Shown here in pieces: positions 1 to 6,922 of a DNA stretch of 64,000 bases. Under the pieces are notes generated by a model. The model ran no database searches, had not been told where the DNA came from, and saw only the letters and a program-made list of their open reading frames with translations. The translations under genes and the position numbers were made by a program. This stretch comes from Dyella acidiphila (GTDB taxonomy: Bacteria; Pseudomonadota; Gammaproteobacteria; Xanthomonadales; Rhodanobacteraceae), in contig NZ_JACZZA010000002.1 of assembly GCF_014863405.1 (NCBI RefSeq), forward strand, positions 248,001 through 312,000. Direction: 5' to 3'. How positions within the stretch are numbered: position 1 is the stretch's first letter; every line of letters begins with the position of its first letter.

Positions 1-325
1 GAATCTGGTAGATCAGGCTGACGTCGATAGTCACCTTCTGGTTGTCATTGGTGTAGACATCCAGGCCATTGAGCGTATAGACCGAACGGCTGGTCTGCAG
101 GCGATCCACCGACTCGAAGAACGGCACCTTGAAATGCACGCCCGTGGTCAGCGGCGCAGTGGTCATCGGCGTGCCGCCCAGCCAGCGCGTGCCGGCCTCT
201 TCGCTGGGCGATACCACGAATACGCTGTTCACCAGCAGCAGCACGATAACGATCGCCAGCAGCAGGCCACCGACACCGAAGCGGCCGGAAAAACTGTTCG
301 GACCTTTGGGAGGTAAATTCAACAT
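1..325 (-). CDS. SPFH/prohibitin-family membrane protein (HflK/HflC-like), 3' end outside window
   Basis: Reading leftward from the ATG at 325, about 108 codons are visible before the window ends. The start follows a GGAG box about 7 nt upstream. A short polar, Pro/Gly-rich N-terminus is followed by one strongly hydrophobic segment at about residues 21-37. After it comes a beta-rich stretch typical of the SPFH fold, with a motif like 'GVHFKVPFFESVDRL' followed by 'DNQKVTIDVSLIYQI'. This wording is characteristic of prohibitin, stomatin and HflC relatives, which form membrane-anchored oligomers, often around FtsH. HflK, HflC and generic prohibitins cannot be separated without the C-terminus. 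Confidence 0.8.
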   Translation of the reverse strand, partial: MLNLPPKGPNSFSGRFGVGGLLLAIVIVLLLVNSVFVVSPSEEAGTRWLGGTPMTTAPLTTGVHFKVPFFESVDRLQTSRSVYTLNGLDVYTNDNQKVTIDVSLIYQI

Positions 326-831
326 GGACGATCTCCATTAGCTAGGCAGCAAATAAACGTGCGCAGCAGATAACGCACCGCGCTACGCGGCGGCCCGTCT
401 GCAGACACTTTGAAGATGGAAGTCATAAGGCCGGTACGGCGCGTGCCGTCACCGGACAAACGCGTGCGTCAGCCTGCGCCGGCGGCAGCTGGAAAAACCT
501 GGACTTCGCGCAAGGACCTAGGCATGGCGTTCTCCCCCTGGATGGGAGGCATGGTGGCGTAAAGAGTCATGGGTGGCGAGTGCCGGCGCGACGTTGGCAC
601 GTGTGCGCGGCTTGGCTGGATGGGGGCAGTGATCAGGCGATGGGTCAGGGAATCCGACGATGGCCTTGCTGGCTATGCATTATCCGCCTTTCCCGTGCAG
701 AAGGCGCTGCGCCCGACAATAAATTGCGGAAAATTTACGCGGCGCGGTGGCGCGCTTATAGCGCCTTTATCGGCGTCGGCTGGAACATATCGCCCCAGTC
801 TTCGCCGCCAGAGCCTGCCATCGTGACCATC
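326..831. other. intergenic region without a convincing gene
   Basis: About 500 bp lie between the divergent SPFH and AroQ-like genes. Open frames here have no good start context and no recognisable protein. The region is expected to carry both promoters, but I could not single one out. Confidence 0.4.
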
Positions 832-1248
832 ATGATCATCCAGGGCCCCCATGCCACTTCGCGCTCGCTGAGCAAGGAACTGCTGGGCCATCTCAAGCAA
901 CTCGCCCTGTCGGCGGGACGCACGGTGGAGGTATGCACTTGCAACGGTCTGCGCGATTTCGTGGCACGCATTCGCACGGCGCGGCCGCAGACTACCGAGT
1001 TCATGCTGCTGGCGCCCGGCGAACTGGCCGGACAGGTGCAGACCCAGCCGGAATCCGGACTCGGCGCAGCGCTCGATGCGCTGGCCATGCCGTATATCGA
1101 AGTGCAGGACGACTGCGACAACACCCTGGAAGCCGCCGAGCATGCATGCCGCGGCCCGCTCGCCACCGTGGTGATCAACGGCGACACCGTCGCCAGCTAC
1201 AAGATCGCGCTGGGCATTGCCTTGAACCGTTTGAAAGTCGCCCTGTAG
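832..1248 (+). CDS. AroQ-like (type II 3-dehydroquinase fold) protein with degraded active site
   Basis: The product is about 138 residues, close to the usual 145-150 of type II dehydroquinases, and follows the same order of blocks. 'IIQGPH' stands where the family has 'LNGPNLN'. 'CNGLRDFVARIRTAR' aligns with the QSNxEGxLVxxIHxA block. 'LAPGELAG' replaces 'INPGAYTHTS', 'YIEVQDD' replaces 'xIEVHxSN', and a C-terminal 'GDTVASYKIALGIAL' matches the last helix. The catalytic lid Tyr/Arg, the NPG Asn and the EVH His are all absent. An enzymatic role in the shikimate pathway is therefore unlikely and the function is unknown. An in-frame GTG at 823 is an alternative start; neither has a strong ribosome-binding site. 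Confidence 0.6.
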   Translation: MIIQGPHATSRSLSKELLGHLKQLALSAGRTVEVCTCNGLRDFVARIRTARPQTTEFMLLAPGELAGQVQTQPESGLGAALDALAMPYIEVQDDCDNTLEAAEHACRGPLATVVINGDTVASYKIALGIALNRLKVAL

Positions 1249-1578
1249 CCGCCGCTGCAGGTCAAGCCTGCGACACACATCCACTTGGGTCATTACCCGA
1301 CGCCCGCGGGGTGACGCAGCGAGTCAGCCCGGCCGGATCGCCCACCGGAATACCGCGCAGCGCCCTGGTCCTGCCGGCGCCCCGTATCAGGGAAAACAGA
1401 TACTTCCGCCAGCCTCATGCGGATGGTTTTCGATAGGTATGCCCTGCCGTCGCCGCGCCCGCGCTTGGCCCAGTTCCTGCTTGCTCTACGCCCGACGGCA
1501 CTACGCCGATAAAAACATACGCACGTGAACAATCTGCAGGTGGCATGGCCGCCCGCAGCCGGGTGCTCAGGGGGAGCG
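1249..1578. other. intergenic region, nothing identified
   Basis: These 330 bp separate two plus-strand genes. Only shadow frames are present. An open extension of the next gene reaches back to a GTG at 1525, but comparison with its paralogue places the true start at 1579. Confidence 0.4.
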
Positions 1579-2220
1579 GTGGCAAGGCGCAAAGACAGCG
1601 GAATCCCAATGGTCTCCGGCCTGCCGTGGCAAGCCGGCATCGTGCTCGGTGTGACCGGTTATGCCGCCGTGCGCTATGGCCTGGGCTGGTGCATGTCGAC
1701 CTTTGGCGGCCCGGTCGGGCAAACCCTGGGCACCACGCTGGCCGACGGCACCTATGCGCCGATCGCCTGGCTGCTGCTGGGCGCCTGCTGGCTGGCCGCG
1801 CTGATTTCGTTCCTGGACAACCGCCGCCGCCGCCATTTGCTGGGCATGCAGACCGGGCTGGGTGCACTGGGCGCGCTGGATTGGCGCACCTTCGAAATGC
1901 TGATGCGCGATACCTTCCGGCAGCAGGGTTACAGCGTGCGCGAAACGAGCATGGGCGGCAACGACGGCGGCGTCGACCTGATCCTGCACAAAGACGGCCG
2001 GATAACCCTGGTGCGCTGCCGGCAATGGCGTACGCGGCTGGTGGATGTAAAGCTGGTGTGCGAGATGTACGGCCTGATGTTTCACCATCACGCCAATGCC
2101 GTGAAGATCATTGCGATCGGCCATTACACCGACGATGCACAGCGCTTCGTCAACGGCAAGCCGATCGAGCTGATCTGCGGCAACGAGTTGTTGGCGATGG
2201 TGCACGGCAGTCGCCGTTGA
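1579..2220 (+). CDS. membrane protein with degenerate Mrr-type restriction endonuclease domain
   Basis: This 213-residue protein is a paralogue of the one at 30383-31213 and matches it over nearly its whole length. Both start 'MARRK', and both have a GGGGAG box just 2 nt before the start (here GTG), which fixes this start. Two transmembrane helices (about 16-34 and 60-79) and an Arg-rich turn precede an Mrr/PD-(D/E)xK-like domain (about 98-210). Asp133 of 'GGVDLIL' is kept. The Gln146-Cys-Lys148 motif of the paralogue has become Arg-Cys-Arg, so the catalytic Gln and Lys are lost. It also lacks the paralogue's C-terminal zinc finger. DNA binding without cleavage is plausible but is inference. 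Confidence 0.8.
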   Translation: MARRKDSGIPMVSGLPWQAGIVLGVTGYAAVRYGLGWCMSTFGGPVGQTLGTTLADGTYAPIAWLLLGACWLAALISFLDNRRRRHLLGMQTGLGALGALDWRTFEMLMRDTFRQQGYSVRETSMGGNDGGVDLILHKDGRITLVRCRQWRTRLVDVKLVCEMYGLMFHHHANAVKIIAIGHYTDDAQRFVNGKPIELICGNELLAMVHGSRR

Positions 2221-2231
2221 GGCTGGCGCAA

Positions 2232-2256
2232 AGCGTTCCCGCAGAACGGGAACGCT
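2232..2256. terminator. hairpin between convergent genes
   Basis: A perfect 10-bp stem (AGCGTTCCCG / CGGGAACGCT) with a 5-nt loop lies between the Mrr-like gene and the convergent small exported-protein gene. There is no strong T-run, so it may work on both strands weakly or act as an RNA-stabilising end. Confidence 0.6.
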
Positions 2257-2272
2257 GTCGAGCGTACGGCGA

Positions 2273-2518
2273 TTACTTCAGGCCGCCCTGCGGATTGTCC
2301 ACCGCGGCCACCGGCGCACGGCCACCGCCTTGGGCAATCTTCAAGCACGCCTGGTAGGCCCACTCGCAAGCCTGTTTGTTGGGCATGTCGCCCTCGGCGA
2401 TGCACTGCTCATATCCCTGATAACAGCTGGCCGGCGTCGCCGTGGCCATGGCGGCGCGCGGCGCAAGCGAGATCCCGGCAAGACCGACCACGGCAAACGC
2501 CATCAATGCAAATTTCAT
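2273..2518 (-). CDS. small exported cysteine-containing protein
   Basis: The product is 81 residues. The ATG at 2518 has an AAGGAG box 6 nt upstream; upstream extensions of the frame lack this. Residues 1-24 form a clear Sec signal peptide ending near 'AAMATA'. The mature part has four cysteines in the pattern C-x6-C-x10-C-x6-C, suggesting two disulfide bonds in the periplasm. The tail is Gly/Pro-rich. I do not recognise the family. It is convergent with the Mrr-like gene. Confidence 0.7.
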   Translation of the reverse strand: MKFALMAFAVVGLAGISLAPRAAMATATPASCYQGYEQCIAEGDMPNKQACEWAYQACLKIAQGGGRAPVAAVDNPQGGLK

Positions 2519-2652
2519 AACAAACTCCTTGTCAGATTGGCATTTCGTCAATAAAGCAAACAAGCTCTTCTGCAAACATCCCTGCTACGGGATCTGGGGC
2601 GCGCACTGCACTTCGTGCCATGCACGGAAACGTGTCGTACCGGGGGCAAACA

Positions 2653-2994
2653 TTACGCTGCAGGCAGCTCTTTCTGGATCGCTGCGCAAAGCCGTTGCAG
2701 CGCAGGCATCGCCTGATAGAACCCATCGTCGCCCGTGGCGCCCTGCATGGCCACTGCTGCACTGCCGGCCTGCCTGGTCAGGGCTTGCAGCATCGCCGAA
2801 GCAATCTGCGCATTCGCCTGGATGCAGTCGTCGACCCGCGTCTTCATCGCGTCGACCTGGCCGGACAACGCTGCCAGGCGGGATTGCAGATGCGGATCCA
2901 CCGCCCGCTGCGCAGCGCTTGCGCACGCCGTTGCACAGCTGGCCAGCTGGTCGCGCAGTGCTGCCAGGCCGGATGCGGGACTAGAAGTATTCAT
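2653..2994 (-). CDS. hypothetical protein, helical, second gene of a lipoprotein operon
   Basis: The product is 113 residues, Ala-rich, with heptad-like spacing that predicts mostly helix. It has no signal peptide or membrane segment and contains scattered cysteines. It starts 37 bp after the stop of the lipoprotein gene at 3032-4363 on the same strand, so the two are probably co-transcribed. The ribosome-binding site is weak. I do not recognise a family. The coding call rests on base composition at codon third positions and on operon spacing. Confidence 0.6.
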   Translation of the reverse strand: MNTSSPASGLAALRDQLASCATACASAAQRAVDPHLQSRLAALSGQVDAMKTRVDDCIQANAQIASAMLQALTRQAGSAAVAMQGATGDDGFYQAMPALQRLCAAIQKELPAA

Positions 2995-3031
2995 CGCGCT
3001 TCATTCCAGACAATACGAAGAGGGACATCGA

Positions 3032-4363
3032 TCACAGCTCTTGCAGACTGGTAGCCAGACTGGCCACCTGTTCGGCCGCCGCGGCAAATTCGTCGAAGCT
3101 GATCTTCAGGGCCTGCTTGCGCTGCGCATCGCTGAGTTCGCCATTGACGATTTCCTTGACCAGCGCATCGTTGGCGCGCTTCACCCCCAACAGCAGGATC
3201 GCCGCCGGCGACGCCGGGTGATACGTGCCATACGGATCGGCGGCGGTGGCCTGCTGCGCATCCTCGCAAGCCTTGAGGTTGGATTCGACCAGCGACTTGT
3301 AGCCGATCGACTGCTTCACCAGCGCTTCGCGTGCCGGCAAATCGTTCGGCCCATAGCCGAAACCCAGATAACTGTTGATATCTGCCGCGCTGCGCAAGGC
3401 ATCCACCGGCTGCGTCGTGCAGAACTTGCTGTCCACCGCACGCGCCAATTGCTCGATCGCAGCGTTGACTTGATCCTGCATGCCGGGCTGGCGCAACACT
3501 TTCGCAATGGCACTGGCAGAGCCGCCCTGGCTGATGGTGTTTTTAATGCCTCCGGCAAGTGATGCCAGCGGTGCGGCGAGATCGCCCTTTGTTTTGGCTT
3601 CCGTCGCGCCGGAGGTGGCGGCCGTGGACGATGCGCTACTCGTCTTGGCCGTTGCCGTGGCTGTCTTGTGCGTTGCCGCCGGATGCAGATGTTGAGTCAA
3701 CGCCTGCAGTGCATCGGCATCGCCGCCCAGTGCCGTGGAGAGATCCTGATCCGGATTGCGCGCGAGTGCAGCGAGTGAATCCAGATACTTGGTCAGGATC
3801 TGGATGCTGGCGGTGTCGGCAGAAAAATCGCTGTCGGCCAGCGACACGTAGCTGGAAGACGGATTGAGCGGATTGTCGCTATAGCGGGAAACGCGCTTCC
3901 AGTCCGCCGTGGCCAGCGCAGGTGCGCAGGCCTGCGCAGCGTCGCTCGGGCAAAAGAATCCGTTGGCCGTGACCGTGCCCGCCGCAGGATGGCAACGCAG
4001 GCCACCCGCATCGTGCCGGCACGTCTCGGCGACATAGGCAGAACACGCACGCGGCGGGCGGCCTGACGGCAACCGCTCGATCGCCAACGGCAAGGCGGTG
4101 GGGTCGTCGAGGCCCGGCGCGGTCAGCCGCTCGCCGGGCGAAAGCAGCGGGCATTGCGGATCCACCGCCCAGCGAAAACTGTTGTAGCTGCCATTGGCAT
4201 TGACCAGGTCCTGGTAGAACTGGCGCGTCGAGGTAAGCGCCTTTTGCCCGGTATCGACAAACGAAGCCGCCGCCTGCTCTTTCACGACACGCACACCGCA
4301 GGCCACCAGCAGCGGCACGCACAGCAACCCTGCCGCACTACGAACAGCGAATCCGATTCGCAT
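3032..4363 (-). CDS. large lipoprotein of unknown function
   Basis: The product is 443 residues starting at ATG 4363, preceded by GGTGAGG. Upstream open sequence adds no credible start. Residues 1-21 form a lipoprotein signal peptide with lipobox 'LLVAC' (Cys21), so the protein is probably anchored to a periplasmic membrane face. The first third contains several cysteines that could form disulfides. A central Ala/Ser/Thr/Lys-rich linker (about residues 230-265) separates it from a helical C-terminal half. No enzyme motif was recognised. The next gene downstream (2653-2994) is 37 bp away and is likely a functional partner. Confidence 0.75.
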   Translation of the reverse strand: MRIGFAVRSAAGLLCVPLLVACGVRVVKEQAAASFVDTGQKALTSTRQFYQDLVNANGSYNSFRWAVDPQCPLLSPGERLTAPGLDDPTALPLAIERLPSGRPPRACSAYVAETCRHDAGGLRCHPAAGTVTANGFFCPSDAAQACAPALATADWKRVSRYSDNPLNPSSSYVSLADSDFSADTASIQILTKYLDSLAALARNPDQDLSTALGGDADALQALTQHLHPAATHKTATATAKTSSASSTAATSGATEAKTKGDLAAPLASLAGGIKNTISQGGSASAIAKVLRQPGMQDQVNAAIEQLARAVDSKFCTTQPVDALRSAADINSYLGFGYGPNDLPAREALVKQSIGYKSLVESNLKACEDAQQATAADPYGTYHPASPAAILLLGVKRANDALVKEIVNGELSDAQRKQALKISFDEFAAAAEQVASLATSLQEL

Positions 4364-4620
4364 ACGCCTCACCCTGCCGAATGGAGGTCGATTCTGCACA
4401 TATCCGTGCAGCCATGCCATCTTCACAAGACCCTCACGTGCTGTCCGCTGTCCGCGGCATGTCCGGTCAGACGTCCAGACCGTCCGCGGACAACCGGCCG
4501 CGCCGAGGCGCCAGCGAAAGAATGGCTTTGCCATGCGGTTTTTCACGCATGGCACGGGTTGGCACAGGGCTTGCCATATACCCAGCGAAGGCTTCCATCA
4601 CTTTGCTTAGGAGAACCGCC

Positions 4621-4773
4621 ATGAAATTCGAGACCCTGATGCTGCATAGCCTATTCGCCGCCACCTTGCTGCTGTGCGTGCTGACCTTCGGCTCCATGCT
4701 CACCTCCAAGGTTGCCGCGCCGGCCGTCGCCGGTCACGTGCACGCCGCCGCCACGGTGCGCAGCGCAAGCTGA
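4621..4773 (+). CDS. small single-pass membrane protein
   Basis: The product is 50 residues, with an AGGAGA box 6 nt before the ATG. One hydrophobic helix (about residues 8-27) is followed by a short Ala/Val/His-rich tail. It could be an uncleaved anchor or a signal peptide of a very short secreted peptide. No family recognised. The good ribosome-binding site is the main support. Confidence 0.6.
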   Translation: MKFETLMLHSLFAATLLLCVLTFGSMLTSKVAAPAVAGHVHAAATVRSAS

Positions 4774-4827
4774 GCACCACCGGCGCCACCTGCACGTACG
4801 GCACCAGGCTTGGCTACCATCGCCGCC

Positions 4828-5097
4828 ATGAATGCATGCCCCGATGACGCGCCCTGGTACCTGTATCTGATCGAATGCCGCGACGGCTCGCTGTATGCCG
4901 GCATTACCAACAATCTCACCGCCCGTTATCAGGCACACCTGGAAGGACGCGGCGCCCGCTACACCCGCTCGCATCCACCGCTGCGGCTGGTCGGCGCCCG
5001 GCCCTACGCAGACCGTGCCGCCGCCTCGCGCGCCGAATGGGCGATCAAGCAACTGCCCAAGCACAAGAAGATCGGCTACCTGCACGCCGATACCTGA
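4828..5097 (+). CDS. GIY-YIG domain endonuclease-like protein
   Basis: The product is 89 residues, the usual size for stand-alone YhbQ/UPF0213-type proteins. The GIY-YIG signature is visible as 'LYLIECRDGSLYAGIT', followed by the conserved Arg of 'LTARYQAH' and the 'GARYTR' block. The downstream Glu of 'RAEWAIKQL' is the likely metal ligand. Family members are structure-specific nucleases or binding proteins; their cellular role is mostly unknown. A TTG at 4810 extends the frame by six residues, but the ATG at 4828 fits family length better. Confidence 0.85.
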   Translation: MNACPDDAPWYLYLIECRDGSLYAGITNNLTARYQAHLEGRGARYTRSHPPLRLVGARPYADRAAASRAEWAIKQLPKHKKIGYLHADT

Positions 5098-5129
5098 GCC
5101 TCGCGGCGGGAACCGGCGCGATAAATTAC

Positions 5130-5155
5130 GAAGGTAAACTTTGTAGTTTTGCTTC
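5130..5155. promoter_or_regulatory. imperfect 26-bp palindrome upstream of MarR gene (likely operator)
   Basis: Two concentric dyads, AAACT-TTGT-AGTTT inside GAAG...CTTC, lie 21 bp before the MarR start. The region is AT-rich compared with its surroundings, as expected for a promoter. MarR proteins commonly bind such dyads to repress themselves and an adjacent exporter. Confidence 0.55.
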
Positions 5156-5175
5156 ATAACTGGCAGAATGGCGCG

Positions 5176-5622
5176 ATGGACAAGACCCGCCCGCCTTCGC
5201 CACGCACCACCGCCACCGCGGTCGCCTTGCGCGAACTGCTCGGCCAGCTCAGGCGGCGGCTGCGCGATGAAGCCAGCACCGGCGATTTCAGCTCATCGCA
5301 GCTCTCCGTGTTGTTCCGGCTGGAACGCGATGGACCGGCCACCGTTACCGCGCTCGCCCAGGCCGAACACATGCGCTCGCAATCGATGGGCGCCACCGTC
5401 GCCGCGCTGCAGGCGGTCGGCTTCGTCAACGGCGCGGCGCATCCCACCGACGGGCGCCAGATCCTGCTTTCGCTGACGCCGGCCTGCCGTGCATGGATCA
5501 AGGCCCATCGCGCAGCGCGCGAAGACTGGCTGGCGCACAGCATGCACAGCAAGCTGTCGGCGGCCGAACAAAAACAGCTCGCCGAAGCGCTGCCGCTGCT
5601 CAAGCGCCTGGTCGAGCCGTGA
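5176..5622 (+). CDS. MarR-family transcriptional regulator
   Basis: The product is 148 residues. A winged-helix core is visible: the first helices ('ALRELLGQLRRRLR'), the recognition-helix region 'TVTALAQAEHMRSQSMGATVAALQ' (quoted only as a block name, about residues 55-78), and the wing 'HPTDGRQILLSLT'. C-terminal helices would form the dimer interface. The MFS exporter begins 34 bp downstream, so this is a classical MarR-exporter pair in which a ligand relieves repression of efflux. A TTG at 5149 is an alternative start, but it would overlap the palindrome. Confidence 0.85.
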   Translation: MDKTRPPSPRTTATAVALRELLGQLRRRLRDEASTGDFSSSQLSVLFRLERDGPATVTALAQAEHMRSQSMGATVAALQAVGFVNGAAHPTDGRQILLSLTPACRAWIKAHRAAREDWLAHSMHSKLSAAEQKQLAEALPLLKRLVEP

Positions 5623-5656
5623 TCGCCATACCTCCCCTTTCCGGTCCGCAGTCTCG

Positions 5657-6922
5657 ATGAAAAATACCTTCCGCTCGCTGCGTGGCTACAACTACCGCGT
5701 CTGGGCCGCCGGTGCGCTGGTATCCAACGTCGGTACCTGGATGCAGCGCATTGCGCAGGACTGGCTGGTGCTGACCCAGCTCACGCACAACAACGCCACC
5801 GACGTCGGCGTGGTGATGGCGCTGCAATTCGGCCCGCAGTTGCTGTTGCTGCCGCTGACCGGCTTCGTGGCCGATCATATGGATCGCCGCAAACTGCTGT
5901 TCGTCACCCAGGCCTTGCTCGGTACGCTGGCGCTCAGCCTGGGCGCGCTTACCGTAACCGGACTGGTGCAGCTGTGGCAGGTGTATGTGTTTGCATTCCT
6001 GCTCGGCTGCGTTACCGCGTTCGATGCACCGCTGCGTCAGACCTTTATTTCCGAGCTGGTCGGCGAGGAAAATCTCTCCAATGCGGTAGCGCTCAATTCC
6101 ACCTCGTTCAATGCCGCGCGCATGATCGGCCCCGCGGTGGCCGGCCTGCTGATTGCGGTAGTAGGTTGCGGCTGGGTGTTCGTGATCAATGCGGTGTCGT
6201 TTGCGGCGGTGCTCTATTCACTGACCCTGTTGCGCATCGGCGATCTGCATCCGCAACACCGCGCCCAGCGCACGCGCGCCAGCCTGCTGGAAGGGTTCCG
6301 CTATGTGTGGGCGCGGCCCGATATGCGGGCGATCATGCTGATGCTGTTTCTGTTCGGCACCTTCGGCCTGAACTTCGCCATCTTTATTTCCACCATGGCG
6401 GTCAGCGTGTTCCATATCGGCGCGGGGCACTACGGCTTTCTTACCTCGACCATGGCGATCGGTACGGTGATCGGCGCCTTGCGTGCGGCGCATCGCGCAC
6501 GGCCGTACTTCACCTTGCTGCCGCTGTCGGCCGCTGTGTTCGGCGTGTTGCTGGGCATTGCCGCGCTGCTGCCCGATTACTGGTTGTTCGGCGTGGTGCT
6601 GGTCGGCATCGGCATGGCCGCGCAAACCTTCACCACTTCCACCAACAGCTTTATGCAGCTGTCGGCGGAGCCGGCGATGCGCGGCCGGGTGATCGCGATC
6701 TTCCTGGCGATCGTGATGGGCGGCACGCCACTGGGCGCGCCAATGATCGGTTGGGTGGCCGACACCTTCGGTCCGCGCTGGGGTCTGTGCGTGGGCGCTG
6801 TCGCGGGCCTGCTGTCCGCCGCAGTCGGTGTTCGCTATCTGGTGAAATATCACCAGCTGCGGCTGGATCTCTCGGCCGGGCGCCCACGCCTGAGCCTCAG
6901 CGATACGCCGCGACTGCGCTAA
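5657..6922 (+). CDS. MFS efflux transporter (MFS_3 / EntS-like)
   Basis: The product is 421 residues with about 12 predicted membrane helices. It opens with the family-typical 'LRGYNYRVWAAGALVSNVGTWMQ' block and has 'ADHMDRRKLL' in the loop between helices 2 and 3, the MFS signature position. This subgroup of proton-driven exporters handles siderophores or drugs. It follows a MarR gene by 34 bp in what looks like one operon. Its stop codon overlaps the convergent sulfotransferase gene by 4 bp (CTAA). The substrate cannot be told from sequence. Confidence 0.85.
   Translation: MKNTFRSLRGYNYRVWAAGALVSNVGTWMQRIAQDWLVLTQLTHNNATDVGVVMALQFGPQLLLLPLTGFVADHMDRRKLLFVTQALLGTLALSLGALTVTGLVQLWQVYVFAFLLGCVTAFDAPLRQTFISELVGEENLSNAVALNSTSFNAARMIGPAVAGLLIAVVGCGWVFVINAVSFAAVLYSLTLLRIGDLHPQHRAQRTRASLLEGFRYVWARPDMRAIMLMLFLFGTFGLNFAIFISTMAVSVFHIGAGHYGFLTSTMAIGTVIGALRAAHRARPYFTLLPLSAAVFGVLLGIAALLPDYWLFGVVLVGIGMAAQTFTTSTNSFMQLSAEPAMRGRVIAIFLAIVMGGTPLGAPMIGWVADTFGPRWGLCVGAVAGLLSAAVGVRYLVKYHQLRLDLSAGRPRLSLSDTPRLR

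Noticed and set aside
1525-1578. N-terminal extension of the degenerate Mrr-like protein to 1525
   Set aside because: The paralogue begins at the position equivalent to GTG 1579 with the same GGGGAG box, so the extension is not supported.
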